Positions 17,246 through 24,559 of a stretch of DNA of 64,000 bases are shown here, one piece after another. The position numbers were made by a program, and so were the translations under genes. Source of the stretch: WLMZ01 sp037140375 (GTDB lineage: Bacteria > Actinomycetota > Acidimicrobiia > Acidimicrobiales > Ilumatobacteraceae); NCBI GenBank assembly GCA_037140375.1, contig JBAXER010000002.1, positions 1 to 64,000 of the forward strand, written 5' to 3'. Each line of letters starts with the position of its first letter. Positions within the stretch are counted from its first letter, which is position 1. Under the pieces are notes generated by a model that saw only the letters and a list, made by a program, of their open reading frames with translations, was not told where the DNA came from and did not search any database.

Positions 17246-18390
17246 GCGTAGATGATGACTCCGCGCAAGTTGTCACCGTCGCGCATCGCGCGGTAACCCT
17301 CGTTGATCTCATCGAGCGTGTAGCGCTTGGTGATGAGTTCGTCGAGCTTGAGCTGACCATCGCGGTACATGCCAAGCAGGCGAGGAATGTCGGCGCGAGG
17401 GTTGAGCGAACCAAAGATGGTTCCCTTGATTTCCTTCTGCCACATCGACAACTCGAACAAGTTGACGGCTGCGTGAGTCTGCGCCATGGGGGCAACGGCG
17501 GTGACCACAACGGTGCTGCCCTTGCCGGCCAACGACATGCCGAGCTGCATCAGATCGCCGTACATCACGCCCGGAGCCATGATGACCTTGTCGGCCATTT
17601 GGCCCCACGTGAGCTCGGCGACGGACATGATGGCGTCTTCCATCGAGGCGAACGTGTGCGTTGCACCGAACTCCATGGCCTTCTCACGCTTGAACTCGAC
17701 TGGGTCGATCGCGATGACGTGACGGGCGCCAGCCATCTTTGCGCCTTGCACGGCGTTGATGCCGATGCCGCCAATGCCCACAACCACCACGGTCTCGCCG
17801 GGGCTGACTTCGGCGCGACTCACGGCCGAACCCCAACCGGTGGCGACGCCACAGCTCACGAGCGCTACGCACTCGAGTGGGTAGTCGGGCTCGACCTTGA
17901 TCAACGAGTTCTCAGCCACGCAGGCGAACTCGGAGAACGTGCCAACCTTGGCCATCAGGGTGACAGGCTTGCCATTGATGAAGTGACGGTGGGTGCCGTC
18001 GGTGATCATGCCGCCGACGAACGTGCCGATGCTGGCGTCGCACAGGTTCTGGCGGCCAGTTGAGCAATAACGGCAGCGACCGCAGCTCGGAACGAAGCTG
18101 GCCGAAACATGATCGCCAACCTGAACGCTGGTCACGCCGGGGCCGACCTCGATAACGATGCCGGCACCTTCGTGGCCGCCGATGACGGGGAAGAAGTCTT
18201 CGATGCCCATAAGTGGCCACACTTCTGGTGGTGGAACCATGTCGCCGGTGACGAGATGCTCGTCAGAATGGCACAGGCCGGCCGCTTTCCAATTGACCAA
18301 CACTTCGCCGGCCTTTGGTGGATCGATGTCGATCTCTTCGATCTTCCACTCTTGGTTAATGCCCCACAACACTGCTGCGCGTGACTTCAT
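17242..18390 (-). CDS. NDMA-dependent-type zinc alcohol dehydrogenase (mycofactocin-linked family)
   Basis: This 382-residue medium-chain zinc dehydrogenase has catalytic zinc ligands in CHSDEHLV and GHEGAG and a four-Cys structural zinc lobe (CGRCRYCSTGRQNLC). Its Rossmann motif is GIGGIGINAVQGAKMAG. The N-terminus MKSRAAVLWG and the DPVEFKREKAMEFGATHTFAS segment match the family that keeps NAD tightly bound and needs an external electron acceptor, tied to mycofactocin in Actinobacteria. That family assignment is from memory of such proteins. It overlaps moxR by 4 bases. The mycofactocin genes lie about 4 kb away on the other strand. Confidence 0.85.
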   Translation of the reverse strand: MKSRAAVLWGINQEWKIEEIDIDPPKAGEVLVNWKAAGLCHSDEHLVTGDMVPPPEVWPLMGIEDFFPVIGGHEGAGIVIEVGPGVTSVQVGDHVSASFVPSCGRCRYCSTGRQNLCDASIGTFVGGMITDGTHRHFINGKPVTLMAKVGTFSEFACVAENSLIKVEPDYPLECVALVSCGVATGWGSAVSRAEVSPGETVVVVGIGGIGINAVQGAKMAGARHVIAIDPVEFKREKAMEFGATHTFASMEDAIMSVAELTWGQMADKVIMAPGVMYGDLMQLGMSLAGKGSTVVVTAVAPMAQTHAAVNLFELSMWQKEIKGTIFGSLNPRADIPRLLGMYRDGQLKLDELITKRYTLDEINEGYRAMRDGDNLRGVIIYA

Positions 18391-18455
18391 GACTGACTAC
18401 CCCCGTACTAGGCGAACATCTGCAATGTAACGCCCGCTTGGGGTTCGACAAGAAC

Positions 18456-19568
18456 TCAGTCGTACTTCAGCACTCCGCGAATGTTGGTTCCGGCGCGCAT
18501 GGCGTCGTAACCCTCGTTGATGCCCTCGAGTGGGTACTCGGCGGTGACCAAACCGTCGAGGTCGAGCAGACCATCGCGGTACAGACCCATCAGCTTGGGA
18601 ATGTCGGAGCGTGGGTTACCCGACCCGAACAGCGAACCAACGAGTTGCTTCTCCATCAAGGTGAGATCGAGCAGGCTCATGCTGGCGCTGTATTCCATGG
18701 CTGGGTGAATGTTGGTGACAACAACGCGGCCGCGCTTGGCGGTGAGGGCCAACGCTTCGCCAATCACTTCGCCCGAGCCGACGCCCATGGTCATGATGAC
18801 CTTGTTGGCCATCGTGCCCCAGGTGAGTTCCTGAATGAGTGGCATTGCCTCGGCCATGCTGGCTGCAGTGTGCGTGGCGCCGAACTCCATTGCCTTTTCG
18901 CGCTTGAACTCGACTGGGTCGATGGCGATGATGCGCTTGGCGCCAGCGAGGCGTGCGCCCTGAATTGCGTTTGCGCCGATGCCGCCGGCACCGACCACTG
19001 CCACTGTGTCGCCAGCTTTGACTTCGGCTGCATACACCGCGCTGCCCCAGCCGGTGACCACGCCACAGCCGAGTAGGCAGGCGCGATCGAGTGGAACGTC
19101 TTTATCGATCTTGATGCAGCTGGCCTCGTTCACCACGGTGTGATGAGCGAAGGTGCCAAGGATGCACATGATGCCGAGGTCTTGACCACGGGCATGGTGA
19201 CGGCTGCCGCCATCGGTGATCTGACGGCCGAGGCCCATCAGCGCGCCGAGATCGCACAGGTTCTGATGACCTGTTGAGCAGCTTGCGCAGCGGCCGCAGC
19301 TGGGGATGAATCCGAACACGACGTGATCGCCGGGGGCCAGCCAGCTGACGCCGGCGCCAACTTCTTGCACAACGCCGGCGCCTTCGTGGCCACCGATGAT
19401 TGGCAGACCAAACGGAAGGTCACCCGTGACGAGATGCTCATCGCTGTGGCACATGCCCGACGCTGCGAGCTTCACTAAAACTTCGCCTGGGCCTGGTGGA
19501 TCGAGTTCGATCTCTTCGACGCTCCAAGGCGTATTGACTTCCCACAGAATTGCCGCTTTGGTCTTCAC
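18456..19568 (-). CDS. NDMA-dependent-type zinc alcohol dehydrogenase, second copy
   Basis: This tandem paralogue of the preceding dehydrogenase has the same catalytic (CHSDEHLV, GHEGAG) and structural zinc ligands (CGRCASCSTGHQNLC), and its Rossmann motif GAGGIGANAIQGARLAG is followed by DPVEFKREKAMEFGATHTA. I place the start at GTG 19568 (MKTKAAILWE). It aligns with the MKSRAAVLW start of the neighbour and has GGGAG-like bases just upstream; an ATG at 19580 would add four residues. Sixty-five bases separate the two dehydrogenase genes. The pair probably oxidises different alcohols with mycofactocin as electron acceptor, by analogy with the family. Confidence 0.85.
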   Translation of the reverse strand: MKTKAAILWEVNTPWSVEEIELDPPGPGEVLVKLAASGMCHSDEHLVTGDLPFGLPIIGGHEGAGVVQEVGAGVSWLAPGDHVVFGFIPSCGRCASCSTGHQNLCDLGALMGLGRQITDGGSRHHARGQDLGIMCILGTFAHHTVVNEASCIKIDKDVPLDRACLLGCGVVTGWGSAVYAAEVKAGDTVAVVGAGGIGANAIQGARLAGAKRIIAIDPVEFKREKAMEFGATHTAASMAEAMPLIQELTWGTMANKVIMTMGVGSGEVIGEALALTAKRGRVVVTNIHPAMEYSASMSLLDLTLMEKQLVGSLFGSGNPRSDIPKLMGLYRDGLLDLDGLVTAEYPLEGINEGYDAMRAGTNIRGVLKYD

Positions 19569-19621
19569 GATGGCTCCCAAGTTTGACGAGACGAGTTGGC
19601 TATTTGCTCTTGGCTCTGACG

Positions 19622-21613
19622 TTACAGCGCCTCAGCGTTGAAGGCTGTATCGCCAACCATCCGCAGCACCTGTACTGCACGAGTCATCGCCACGTACAGC
19701 AAACGCGCCCCACGAGCAGACCCGTCGAACACCTCGGCCGGGTTCACCACAACAACGGCATCGAACTCGAGACCCTTCACATCCTCGGCGGTGAACACCG
19801 GAATGTGCGAACGCTGCAGGTCTTGCACTCGCTCGACTGCCTCAAGCGTATGAGCAGCAAGGCTGGCCGCAATCGCTTCGTGCAATCGCCGCGGGGCAAC
19901 CACGCCCGTGAGCACATGGCGATGCCGGGCGATGAGCACTTCTTGAGCCACCGCCTCGGCGAGTTCGGAGCTTTCGGCCACTCGCATGGTTGGCGACTCG
20001 CCATCCATGCGCACACTGCGGCTCGCCACTGTGTCGACACCGGTGAACGCAAGCAACAGATTCGCCACCGTGAGCACTTGCTCGGGCACGCGATATCCGA
20101 TGGTGAGATGCGCCACTTCGTAGTCGGTAGCGCCGAGATATTGCGCAACTGCTGGCCAATTTTGTTGACCTGCCGGAGTGGTGCTTTGGGCCAGGTCACC
20201 AAGAATCGTGAACGACCCCGTAGGACTGCGACGGCCGATGACACGCAGGCCAACCGCCGACTGATCTTGCGCTTCGTCGACCACCACATGGCCAAACTGA
20301 AAGGGCGGCCCGTTGAGCAACGAGTGCGTCTCGTCGAGCAGCAACTGATCGGCCGCCGTCCATGGCCTGCTCTTCGAACCCGGCTTGCCGAGTCGCAACA
20401 GTTCGCTCTGCTCGTCGGCGGTCAAGATGCCGTCGGCCGCAGCAGCCATCACGGTGTCGACGCTGAACAAGCGCTGCAGCACGGTCTTGGGTTGCTGCAC
20501 CGGCCACGCCGCGGTCACCGCATCGCGCAACACGCTGGCCCTCGCCCAAGCGTCTTCCTTATCGGTTCGACGCATGAGGTCTTGTTGGGCAATCGCCTTC
20601 AGTGCATCGCGGCGGCGGTTCAACGGTCGCGACACGGCCGAGCCGCCAAGCGCCGTTTCGATCCACGCCGCGAATTCTTGGGGTTCGATAACCAACGTGC
20701 GCGCACCCATGGGGACGCGAACGGCTTCCTGAGGGGCCCGCACACCGCCCAGCACTGCGCGCTGCAACACGGCGAGCATGCGCGGATCGCCCTTGAGGCG
20801 GGCCATCTCTACCGAATCGCGGGCACCAACTTCGATGCGTGGCACGCACAGATCGAGCACCGTTCGCTGTTGCACACTGCGCTCGCCAAGCGACGGCAGC
20901 ACGTTGCCGATGTAGTCAAGGAAGACCTTGTTGGGGCCCACCACAAGCACGCCATCACGCGCCAACTGGCGGCGGTGTTCGAACAGCAAGTACGCGGCGC
21001 GGTGCAGACCAACTGCCGTCTTGCCGGTGCCCGGGCCACCTTGCACAATGAGCGCCTGCTGCATTGGGGCGCGGATCACCACGTCTTGCTCGGCCTGAAT
21101 GGTGGCCACGATCTCGCGCATCGCACCAGTGCGCGCCGCACCAATTTCGGCGAGCACCGGATCGGGGATACCCGAAGCCGCGCCGACGGCATCGGGGTCG
21201 TCAAGTTGCTCATCGAGATAGGCCGTGATCTGGCCGTCAGCCAGTGTGAAACGGCGACGATGCTTGAGGCCCAACGGGTCAATAGACGTGGCTCGGTAGA
21301 ACGGCGCTGCAATGGGAGCACGCCAGTCGATGACCACCGGATCGTGACGCTGATCTTCGATGTGTCGACGACCGATATACCACCGGTCGTCGTCCTCGTC
21401 GATACGACCGAAAAAGTCGCCCGCACCCGGCGTACGCAGATCTTGCAGCGCCTCGGCGACGGTGACCTCGATGTACTCCTTGGTGATGTCGTCGGCCGAG
21501 CTATCGGGGTCGACCCGTTCGAACGCAGCGATCATCTCATCACGGCAGGCGCGCGAGTACTTCAGCTGTTCGAGTTCTTTGTCGAGTTCGGGGAAAAGGA
21601 ACGGTTCAGCCAT
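19622..21613 (-). CDS. helD: HelD/HelR-like superfamily 1 helicase
   Basis: This 663-residue SF1 ATPase belongs to the HelD group that binds RNA polymerase and removes it from stalled complexes. The N-terminal coiled-coil arm is followed by the diagnostic DDRWYIGRRHIED (residues 75-87) and VIDWRAPIAAPFYRAT. Walker A GPGTGKT is at residues 193-199, the motif II region is VVDEAQDQSAVGLRV, and motif VI is YVAMTRAVQVL. These features distinguish HelD from UvrD and PcrA. HelD relatives are linked to rifampicin tolerance in actinobacteria. It is transcribed away from the DUF3105 lipoprotein gene across a 77-base spacer. Confidence 0.85.
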   Translation of the reverse strand: MAEPFLFPELDKELEQLKYSRACRDEMIAAFERVDPDSSADDITKEYIEVTVAEALQDLRTPGAGDFFGRIDEDDDRWYIGRRHIEDQRHDPVVIDWRAPIAAPFYRATSIDPLGLKHRRRFTLADGQITAYLDEQLDDPDAVGAASGIPDPVLAEIGAARTGAMREIVATIQAEQDVVIRAPMQQALIVQGGPGTGKTAVGLHRAAYLLFEHRRQLARDGVLVVGPNKVFLDYIGNVLPSLGERSVQQRTVLDLCVPRIEVGARDSVEMARLKGDPRMLAVLQRAVLGGVRAPQEAVRVPMGARTLVIEPQEFAAWIETALGGSAVSRPLNRRRDALKAIAQQDLMRRTDKEDAWARASVLRDAVTAAWPVQQPKTVLQRLFSVDTVMAAAADGILTADEQSELLRLGKPGSKSRPWTAADQLLLDETHSLLNGPPFQFGHVVVDEAQDQSAVGLRVIGRRSPTGSFTILGDLAQSTTPAGQQNWPAVAQYLGATDYEVAHLTIGYRVPEQVLTVANLLLAFTGVDTVASRSVRMDGESPTMRVAESSELAEAVAQEVLIARHRHVLTGVVAPRRLHEAIAASLAAHTLEAVERVQDLQRSHIPVFTAEDVKGLEFDAVVVVNPAEVFDGSARGARLLYVAMTRAVQVLRMVGDTAFNAEAL

Positions 21614-21690
21614 GTTGAGGTCCGCAGGGGGAAGCAGATGTTAGTAGTCCCGCGTGCCTACCCTGCTCGGTTTCCTGACAGAATCGGCGA

Positions 21691-22278
21691 ATGAGATCAA
21701 CGACACTCGCGGCCGTGCTGATCGTGAGCCTTGCGACAGCGGCCTGCTCGAGCAACGCCAACACCGCGGCCAGCACCGAGAGCAAGTCCACCACCACAAC
21801 CGACGTAGCCATCGCCAGCGAGATTTCTGTTGCCACCAACATCGATGGCGTCAAGACGTTCGGCCCGCTGTTGCAAGAGCATGTCGATACTCCTGTGAGC
21901 TACCCGCAGTCGCCACCCGTGGGCGGCAGCCACGACCCAAAGTGGCAGAACTGCGGCGTGTACGACACGCCCGTAAAGAACGAAAACGCCGTGCACTCCA
22001 TGGAGCATGGTGCTGTGTGGCTCACCTACCGGCCTGATCTACCCGCAGATCAAGTGGCGATCGTTCGAGCCTTTGCTCGCAACCACTCGCATGTGTTGGT
22101 CAGCCCGTACGAAGGCTTGACAGAGGCCGTCGTCGCGAATGCATGGGGCAAGCAACTGCGCCTCGATTCCGTCACCGATGCACGCCTCGCTGCGTTTGTT
22201 GTCGAGTACGAGCAAGGTCCCCAGACACCCGAGCTGGGGGTCACATGCGGCGGAGCGATCGGCTCGCCAATCGAGTAG
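21691..22278 (+). CDS. DUF3105 lipoprotein
   Basis: This 195-residue protein begins with a lipoprotein signal (VLIVSLATAAC, lipobox Cys19) and a short Ser/Thr linker, followed by a DUF3105 domain. The domain shows YPQSPPVGGSHDPKWQNCGVY, then HSMEHGAVWLTYRP, with His and Cys residues spaced as in the family; these could bind metal. DUF3105 has no established function. The protein should be anchored on the outer face of the membrane. It ends 83 bases before mftA on the same strand, so read-through into the mycofactocin genes is possible. Confidence 0.85.
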   Translation: MRSTTLAAVLIVSLATAACSSNANTAASTESKSTTTTDVAIASEISVATNIDGVKTFGPLLQEHVDTPVSYPQSPPVGGSHDPKWQNCGVYDTPVKNENAVHSMEHGAVWLTYRPDLPADQVAIVRAFARNHSHVLVSPYEGLTEAVVANAWGKQLRLDSVTDARLAAFVVEYEQGPQTPELGVTCGGAIGSPIE

Positions 22279-22289
22279 TGAGACAGATG

Positions 22290-22319
22290 TTGGCGCGACG
22301 CAGCGATAAGCCCTAGCGT
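22290..22319 (+). promoter_or_regulatory. Candidate promoter for mftA
   Basis: TTGGCG at 22290-22295 and TAGCGT at 22314-22319 are 18 bases apart and fit an actinobacterial housekeeping -35 and a loose -10 (TAnnnT). They lie 43 bases before the chosen mftA start. The match is modest; transcription from the upstream lipoprotein gene is the alternative. Confidence 0.3.
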
Positions 22320-22361
22320 TCGTTCTTGCACACAATGGCATTCAGCCCGCAGGAGGATCCG

Positions 22362-22505
22362 ATGGACGACATCACGCAGACCGTCACCACAACGCTCGAT
22401 ACCGCTCAGGCCGAACTCGCCGAAGCCACTTCTCAGCAGTCGTTGATCGTCGAAGAAATGCTCGTCGAAGAGCTGTCCATCGACGGCATGTGCGGCGTCT
22501 ACTAA
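22362..22505 (+). CDS. mftA: Mycofactocin precursor peptide MftA
   Basis: This 47-residue peptide ends in EELSIDGMCGVY, the diagnostic mycofactocin core whose last two residues (Val-Tyr) are decarboxylated and cross-linked by MftC and then excised to make the redox cofactor. The leader is acidic and Thr/Gln/Glu-rich, which suits binding to MftB. The start is chosen at 22362 because a strong AGGAGGA lies at 22351-22357. An in-frame ATG at 22335 would add nine residues but lies upstream of that site. The peptide is longer than the roughly 30-residue mycobacterial form. It is followed 3 bases later by mftB. Confidence 0.95.
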   Translation: MDDITQTVTTTLDTAQAELAEATSQQSLIVEEMLVEELSIDGMCGVY

Positions 22506-22508
22506 GCC

Positions 22509-22781
22509 ATGACCGATTCGAGCCTGCTCGACGCTGCGCTCGAGTTAAATCCTCAGGTAGCCCTGCGCCCCGAGCCATTCGGCGCACTCGCCTACCACTA
22601 CGGCAATCGTCGGTTGGTGTTTCTCAAACATCTCGACGTCGTAGCCGTGGCCAAAAGTCTTTCGCAACACCCATCGTTAGCCCACACCTTGCAGGCATGC
22701 GGCATTGCTCCCGGTCGTTGGCCGAGCTTCGCCACGGCTTTCGAATCATTGAAATCATCGGAGATTGTCCGTGAGCGTTGA
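22509..22781 (+). CDS. mftB: Mycofactocin RiPP chaperone MftB
   Basis: This 90-residue PqqD-like RiPP recognition element is expected to bind the MftA leader and present it to the radical SAM enzyme. The PFGALAYHYGNRRLVFLKHLDVV segment and the following short helices (VAKSLSQHPSLAHTLQACG) match the MftB pattern. It sits 3 bases after mftA and overlaps the chosen mftC start by 11 bases, so the three genes are translated together. Its size and context leave little doubt about identity. Confidence 0.93.
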   Translation: MTDSSLLDAALELNPQVALRPEPFGALAYHYGNRRLVFLKHLDVVAVAKSLSQHPSLAHTLQACGIAPGRWPSFATAFESLKSSEIVRER

Positions 22782-23910
22782 AACACTCGTTACCCAACTC
22801 AAGAGCGGCCTCGACGCGCCGATCTGTCTGACATGGGAACTCACCTACGCATGCAACCTGCAGTGCGTCCACTGCCTGTCTTCTAGCGGTCAGCGCGATC
22901 CGCGCGAACTCACCACCGCCGAAGCCAAGCAAGTGCTCGACGAACTCCGTGATCTGCAGGTGTTCTACATCAACATCGGCGGCGGCGAACCCATGGTGCG
23001 CCGCGACTTCTTCGAGTTGCTCGAGTACTCCATCGCCAACGGCATCGGCGTCAAGTTCTCTACCAACGGCGCATTCATCGACGCCGAAAAAGCGCGTCGT
23101 CTCGCCGCAATGGATTACCTCGATATCCAGATCAGCCTCGACGGCATCGACGCAGTCACCAACGATGCCGTGCGCGGCCCGGGTAGCTACGAGATGGCTC
23201 GGCGGGCAATGGACAACTTGGCCGCTGCAAACTTCGGGCCGTTCAAGATCAGCGTGGTCGTCACCCGCCACAACGTCGATCAACTCGACGAGTTCAAGGC
23301 CCTCGCCGATTCGTACGGTGCGCAATTGCGCATCACCCGTTTGCGTCCCAGCGGTCGCGGCGCCGATACGTGGCACGACCTGCACCCAACCAATGCGCAA
23401 CAGCGCCAGATCTATAACTGGCTGATGGCTCATGGCGACAACGTGCTCACCGGCGACTCGTTCTTTCACCTCAATGCGCTGGGCGATGCGCTTCCAGGCC
23501 TCAACATGTGCGGCGCTGGCCGAGTCGTTTGCCTCATCGATCCAATCGGCGATGTGTACGCCTGCCCATTCGTCATCCACGACGAGTTCAAGGCCGGTTC
23601 GGTTCGAGATGAAGGCGGCTTCAGCCACGTCTGGAAGCAAAGCCCGTTGTTCCTCGAACTGCGCGAGCCACAGTCGGCCGGTGCGTGCTCAAGCTGCGGC
23701 AGCTACGACGCGTGTCAGGGCGGTTGCATGGCTGCCAAGTTCTTTACCGGCCTTCCGCTCGATGGCCCAGACCCCGAATGCGTCACCGGCCACGGCGATC
23801 AAGCCCTGCAAGGTGTCAACGCTGCGCTCAACCCGAAGCCTGCAATGGACCACAGCAAGCCTGTATCCGTGTCGCTGTCGGCGTCGCGCAAACTCAGCGT
23901 TGTCAGCTGA
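22771..23910 (+). CDS. mftC: Mycofactocin radical SAM maturase MftC
   Basis: MftC decarboxylates the terminal Tyr of MftA and forms the Val-Tyr crosslink. The radical SAM CX3CX2C is Cys28, Cys32 and Cys35 (TYACNLQCVHC). GGGEPMVRRDFF binds SAM, and a C-terminal SPASM-type domain supplies further cysteines (CGAGRVVC, YACPF, CSSCGSYDACQGGC, DPECV) for auxiliary iron-sulfur clusters. GTG at 22771 is preferred over TTG at 22765 because GGAG at 22760-22763 is 7 bases upstream of GTG. The protein is 379 residues with a Ser/Lys-rich tail. The mftD, mftE and mftF genes do not follow here. Confidence 0.95.
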   Translation: MSVETLVTQLKSGLDAPICLTWELTYACNLQCVHCLSSSGQRDPRELTTAEAKQVLDELRDLQVFYINIGGGEPMVRRDFFELLEYSIANGIGVKFSTNGAFIDAEKARRLAAMDYLDIQISLDGIDAVTNDAVRGPGSYEMARRAMDNLAAANFGPFKISVVVTRHNVDQLDEFKALADSYGAQLRITRLRPSGRGADTWHDLHPTNAQQRQIYNWLMAHGDNVLTGDSFFHLNALGDALPGLNMCGAGRVVCLIDPIGDVYACPFVIHDEFKAGSVRDEGGFSHVWKQSPLFLELREPQSAGACSSCGSYDACQGGCMAAKFFTGLPLDGPDPECVTGHGDQALQGVNAALNPKPAMDHSKPVSVSLSASRKLSVVS

Positions 23911-23932
23911 GCTCACGCTCTGAGCCGCCGCA

Positions 23933-24556
23933 ATGATGTTCAATGAAGACGTGTCATTGAACATCGTGCTGCTCGTGCCACTGGCATACCTGCTGGGAAT
24001 GTTCCCCAGCGCGGCGATGGTGGCGCGGGCCAGCGGGGTCGACATCACCGCTCATGGCTCCGGCAACCCTGGCGCTTCAAACGTAAGCCGTGTTCTCGGC
24101 TGGAAACGCGGCGTCCTCGTGTTCGCACTCGACGCAGCCAAAGGCGCCGTCGCAGCCGGTGGAGGTTGGCTCATCGATGGCCGCTTCACGGCATACATGT
24201 GCGTCGCTGCTGCCACGCTCGGGCACATGCTTCCTGCAGCGCGTCGCTTCGGCGGCAAGCGCTTTGCAGGCGGCAAAGGGGTCGCCACCGTTGGTGGCGC
24301 CATGTTTGTGCTGCAGCCACTTGTATCAGTGGTGCTCACCGCAGTGTGGCTCGCTGTCAGCAGGCTCACCAAGAAGGCATCGATTGGCTCTATAGCGATC
24401 ATCGTGTTGCTGCCCGTCGGCGCAGCTCTCGCTGGCGCGCCAGCTTGGGAGATCTGCGCAATCGTCGCCCTCGGCTTGCTCGTGTTGGCCCGCCATATCG
24501 AAAACATCAAGCGGCTGATACGGCGCGAAGAACTCGCCCTCGGCAAGAATCAGTAG
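23933..24556 (+). CDS. PlsY-like glycerol-3-phosphate acyltransferase inside the mycofactocin locus
   Basis: This 207-residue integral membrane protein has the PlsY motifs: an N-terminal LAYLLGMFPSAAMVAR, THGSGNPGASNVSR-like HGSGNPGASNVSRVLG, then LDAAKGA, and GHMLPA followed by a GGKGVATVGG acyl-phosphate loop. PlsY transfers acyl from acyl-phosphate to glycerol-3-phosphate. The loop here reads RRFGGKRFAGGKGVAT, with a few more residues than the usual KFKGGKGVAT. The gene sits 22 bases after mftC and 3 before the OYE gene on the same strand. Whether it is the cell's only PlsY or a paralogue with a special role is unknown. Confidence 0.85.
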   Translation: MMFNEDVSLNIVLLVPLAYLLGMFPSAAMVARASGVDITAHGSGNPGASNVSRVLGWKRGVLVFALDAAKGAVAAGGGWLIDGRFTAYMCVAAATLGHMLPAARRFGGKRFAGGKGVATVGGAMFVLQPLVSVVLTAVWLAVSRLTKKASIGSIAIIVLLPVGAALAGAPAWEICAIVALGLLVLARHIENIKRLIRREELALGKNQ

Positions 24557-24559
24557 GCC

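Noticed and set aside
19550..21694. A 714-codon open frame on the plus strand opposite helD
   Set aside because: It is the antisense of a clear SF1 helicase with all motifs intact; long shadow frames are expected at this GC content and codon bias, and the translation shows no domain.
22771..23910. MftC as a PqqE or another SPASM maturase
   Set aside because: The adjacent MftA with its IDGMCGVY end and the MftB-type partner fix the system as mycofactocin; there is no PqqA-like Glu/Tyr precursor.
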